A stretch of 16,963 nucleotides of DNA from UBA940 sp964464465. Lineage in GTDB: Bacteria; Bacteroidota; Bacteroidia; Bacteroidales; Rikenellaceae. Positions within the stretch are counted from its first letter, which is position 1. Every line of letters starts with the position of its first letter. The notes below the pieces were generated by a model. That model worked only from the letters and a program-made list of their open reading frames with translations, ran no database searches and was not told where the DNA came from. Position numbers and translations under genes: made by a program. The stretch covers positions 1 through 16,963 of the forward strand of contig CAYXGF010000040.1 in NCBI GenBank assembly GCA_964464465.1. The letters run 5' to 3'. This document shows positions 14,380 through 16,963 of this stretch, piece by piece.

Positions 14380-14387
14380 TATCTTTG
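14380..14387 (+). promoter_or_regulatory. -7 element of the promoter for the TPR gene
   Basis: TATCTTTG is a perfect TAnnTTTG match 28 bp before the ATG at 14416. The -33 position (19-20 nt upstream) reads TACT or ATAC and does not match, so this promoter is either weak or depends on an activator. Confidence 0.5.
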
Positions 14388-14415
14388 CGTCAAAAAATAT
14401 ATCCGCCGCCCGAAT

Positions 14416-16428
14416 ATGCGCAAGACTGTCTTCATGCTGATGTTGTCCATTAGCCTGTGTATCATGCACAAGGCGCAGGCGCAGTATGACAAGGCCTATT
14501 TCTTCTACGTAAGCCGCGGGCAGCTGATAGAGAACCGCTACCGCGATGCCATACGCACACTGAACATCGTGCTTGCGGTCGACGACAAGGCATACGAAGG
14601 ATACTTTCTGCGCGGTGTGGCAAAATACAACCTCGACGATTTGCTCGGCGCCGAGATGGACTTCTCCACAGCCATAGACATCAATCCGGTCTACACGACG
14701 GCCTATCAGTACAGAGCCATCGTGCGTGCGCGGCTCGGCAGCTACGACGACGCGCTGAGCGATTTCCATCAGGCAATCGAACTGCGTCCGGACATAGCCG
14801 GAGCGTATTACAGCCGCGGCGTGACACTGCTGCTGAGCCGGCAGTACGAAAAAGCAATCGAGGATTTCGACCGCTTCATCCGTTTCGAGAACAAGGTGGC
14901 CGACGCATACATAAACCGCGGAAGCTGCTACCTGTCGATAGGCGACACTCTGCGGGCACTGGAAAACTTCGACCTGGCGATACGCACGAACCGCGAGAAT
15001 CCCGACGGCTACAACAGACGCGGCAGCGTGATGATGAGCCGCGGGGATTTCGACCGCGCGCTCTCGGATTTCGACCGCGCCGTATCATGCGACACAACAT
15101 ACATCCCGTCGCTGTTCAACCGCGCGCTGGCATACTCGGAGATGAACCGTCCCGCCCGCTCGCTCGAAGACTGGGACCGCATAATAGCCATAGACTCCAC
15201 CAGCTCGGTATCGTACTTCAACCGTGCGATAATACGCTCGCAGGTCGGCGACCTCAACCGTGCGCTGGAAGACTACGACAAAGTGGCGCGGTACTCTCCC
15301 GACAACGTCCTGGTATATTTCAACCGCGCGCTGCTCCTCACCACCCTCGGACAGATAGAGGCCGCCGAGAGAGACTATTCCCGCGCCATAGAGCTGTATC
15401 CAGACTTCGCAGCGGCATACATAAACCGCTCCGAAATCCGCCAGCTGCTCCGCGACACGAAAGGCGCGCGGCAGGACCGGAAGACGGCCGAACACAAGAT
15501 TGCCGAATACAAATCACGGCTGCGCGACTCGACATTCTCCGTATCGGAATACGCCGACACGTCCCAGAGATTCAACCGACTGCTGGCATTCGACTCCGCA
15601 CCCGGGAGCGGCTCGACGTCAGGCTCTCTCTCCCGGAACCGGATGGCAGGCAAGCTGCTTCCGCTGTTCAGCTTCACCCTGCGCACGGACGCCTCGCACG
15701 GCAAAGACGAGTTGAAGACCCTCGCAAGTTCCGTCTCGACATACAGCATAGACGACTTCACCGAACGTATAGGCGACTCGCTGCTCGTCTTCACCACTCT
15801 GAAAAGCGACCTGCCCGCCGACTCGCTGCTGAGTACGGACAGACGGATAGCCCGAAGCCTGGACACGGCACAGGACTGGAAGACCCTGTTCCTGTACGCG
15901 GTGTCGCAGACTCTCATCAAACAGTACACATCGGCCGTGAACACCTATTCCAGAGCCATAGAACAGAATCCCACCAATGCGTTCCTCTATCTGAACCGCG
16001 CCGCCGCCAATGCCGAGATGATAGATTTCATATCATCCATAAACGACAGCTACGGGCGCATGACCATAGAACGCGAACCGGAGAACCGGCTGCAAAACAA
16101 CACGTCGCGCACGTACAACTACAACGATGCGATTGCCGACCTGGACAAAGCCGCCAAACTGCAACCGATGCTGCCTCACATATACTACAACCGCGCATGT
16201 CTGCTGGCTATTTCAGGCGACCTGCCGGCCGCCTTCGATGATTACTCGCGCGCCATAGAGATAGACCCGACATTCGCCGAGGCGTACTTCAACCGCGGAG
16301 TGGTTCAGATTATGATGAAGGACACGCGCAAAGGGTGTCTCGATTTGTCGAAGGCCGGGGAGCTGGGCATCGAGAACGCATACGAGGTGCTGAAACACTA
16401 CACAGCCATGGAACAGACGCAGCGGTAG
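14416..16428 (+). CDS. Exported tetratricopeptide repeat (TPR) protein
   Basis: A 670-residue scaffold or adaptor protein, probably periplasmic. The N-terminus MRKTVFMLMLSISLCIMHKA is a signal peptide with a likely type I cleavage site after AQA (residue 22); there is no lipobox. Residues about 60-355 form about nine 34-residue TPRs, clear in units such as YYSRGVTLLLSRQYEKAIED, with the frequent (Y/F)xNRA/G and AIELxP motifs. Residues about 366-485 are a non-TPR, serine-rich and charged spacer. A second block of about four TPRs follows (486-655), interrupted by an insertion at about 535-565. It sits between a terminator and the MFS gene 38 bp downstream, with which it is probably cotranscribed. 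The family is common in Bacteroidales; partner and function are unknown. Confidence 0.9.
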   Translation: MRKTVFMLMLSISLCIMHKAQAQYDKAYFFYVSRGQLIENRYRDAIRTLNIVLAVDDKAYEGYFLRGVAKYNLDDLLGAEMDFSTAIDINPVYTTAYQYRAIVRARLGSYDDALSDFHQAIELRPDIAGAYYSRGVTLLLSRQYEKAIEDFDRFIRFENKVADAYINRGSCYLSIGDTLRALENFDLAIRTNRENPDGYNRRGSVMMSRGDFDRALSDFDRAVSCDTTYIPSLFNRALAYSEMNRPARSLEDWDRIIAIDSTSSVSYFNRAIIRSQVGDLNRALEDYDKVARYSPDNVLVYFNRALLLTTLGQIEAAERDYSRAIELYPDFAAAYINRSEIRQLLRDTKGARQDRKTAEHKIAEYKSRLRDSTFSVSEYADTSQRFNRLLAFDSAPGSGSTSGSLSRNRMAGKLLPLFSFTLRTDASHGKDELKTLASSVSTYSIDDFTERIGDSLLVFTTLKSDLPADSLLSTDRRIARSLDTAQDWKTLFLYAVSQTLIKQYTSAVNTYSRAIEQNPTNAFLYLNRAAANAEMIDFISSINDSYGRMTIEREPENRLQNNTSRTYNYNDAIADLDKAAKLQPMLPHIYYNRACLLAISGDLPAAFDDYSRAIEIDPTFAEAYFNRGVVQIMMKDTRKGCLDLSKAGELGIENAYEVLKHYTAMEQTQR

Positions 16429-16466
16429 CGCTGCCGCGATAAGACTTTTACGAAAACCAAACTGAT

Positions 16467-16963
16467 ATGACACAAAACTACAAAAAACTCAACGATTCGG
16501 CCGCGATACGCTGGTCGGCGCTGGGTGTGGTCGCATTCACGATGATGGCGGCCTATTTCGTCAACGACGTCGTGGCGCCGTTGAAATCCATTCTCGAAAG
16601 CGACCTCGGCTGGACGAGCCGCGAATTCGGATTCTTCACCGGAGCTTACAGCTTCCTGAACGTATTCCTGCTGATGCTTATCTGGGGCGGATTCATCCTC
16701 GACCGCTTCGGCGTGAGGTTCACCGGCAAGCTGTCGGCCATACTCATGGTGGCCGGTACCGCAATGGAGTATTACGCCATGACGGCCATGGCCGGCGCCG
16801 AGGGTACTATACTCGGCTACAAGTCGGGCGTGATGGTGGCCTCGGCCGGTTACTCCATATTCGGCGTGGGCGCCGAGGTGGCCGGAATCACAGTCACAAA
16901 AATCATCGCCAAGTGGTTCCGCGGCAAGGAGATGGCCACGGCAATGGGCGTGCAGGTGGCGCT
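16467..16963 (+). CDS. Major facilitator superfamily transporter, C-terminus cut by window edge
   Basis: The first 165 residues of an inner-membrane secondary transporter. The start MTQNYKKLNDSAAIRWSALG is cytoplasmic and runs into a first membrane helix (about 16-37). The TM2-TM3 loop holds a motif A-like GGFILDRFGVR (74-84), the hallmark of MFS proteins. Further hydrophobic segments follow at about 88-108 and 120-148, then KWFRGKEMATAMG (149-161), typical of the TM4-TM5 loop. Layout resembles the broad MFSD1-like group often seen in Bacteroidota, but no substrate can be assigned. Full-length members have about 400-450 residues, so over half is missing. There is no Shine-Dalgarno sequence before the ATG; coupling to the TPR transcript is likely. 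Confidence 0.9.
   Translation, partial: MTQNYKKLNDSAAIRWSALGVVAFTMMAAYFVNDVVAPLKSILESDLGWTSREFGFFTGAYSFLNVFLLMLIWGGFILDRFGVRFTGKLSAILMVAGTAMEYYAMTAMAGAEGTILGYKSGVMVASAGYSIFGVGAEVAGITVTKIIAKWFRGKEMATAMGVQVA

Noticed and set aside
15087..16241. A 384-codon Arg/His/Pro-rich frame inside the TPR gene, in another plus frame.
   Set aside because: It is an out-of-frame shadow of clear TPR repeats, with extreme Arg/Pro content.

Overview
The window looks like ordinary chromosome from a GC-rich member of the Bacteroidota, most likely a gut Bacteroidales close to Alistipes/Rikenellaceae. Four things support this. There are Bacteroidota-restricted families (DUF4301, DUF2764). The V-type ATPase genes run E - DUF2764 - A. 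Promoters have the Bacteroidota form (-33 TTTG, 19-20 nt spacer, -7 TAnnTTTG) rather than the E. coli form. Shine-Dalgarno sequences are mostly absent. The genus is an inference; the phylum call is firm.

Layout. (1) 1-4127, minus strand: DUF4301 protein, then atpE, a DUF2764 protein and atpA, which runs off the left edge. These are tightly spaced behind one visible promoter and form the start of a V/A-type ATPase operon. (2) 4273-6236, minus strand: a Bacteroidota promoter drives yceD (DUF177), rpmF and plsX. The unit continues into tRNA-Arg(CCU), followed by a strong intrinsic terminator; no fabH follows plsX. (3) 6255-6760, plus strand: a single small orphan gene with its own promoter, back-to-back with yceD, so close to its ATG that the mRNA may be leaderless. 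A terminator shared with the opposite strand ends it. (4) 6779-11787, minus strand: purA, etfB, etfA and a long acyl-CoA dehydrogenase, with no promoter or terminator visible between purA and etfB. EtfB carries the GRQAIDGDTAQVGP loop seen in electron-bifurcating ETFs. (5) 11911-14316, plus strand: a secreted lipoprotein made of five bacterial Ig-like (BIG2) domains at an exact 84-residue period, one EF-hand-like calcium loop and eleven 21-residue leucine-rich repeats with a cysteine ladder, closed by a 12-bp terminator hairpin. (6) 14380-16963, plus strand: an exported TPR protein followed by an MFS transporter cut by the right edge.

How the parts work together. Regions 1 and 4 concern ion-motive energy and flavin-based electron transfer. 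Region 2 joins ribosomal protein L32, phospholipid precursor synthesis and a tRNA. Regions 5 and 6 are cell-envelope or surface functions. I see no mobile element, CRISPR array, rRNA, phage or obvious defence system. The most unusual items are the exactly periodic Ig/EF-hand/LRR surface protein, the DUF4301 protein that reads like a nucleotidyltransferase at the head of an ATPase operon, the orphan gene at 6267, and the purA-etfBA-acyl-CoA dehydrogenase arrangement.
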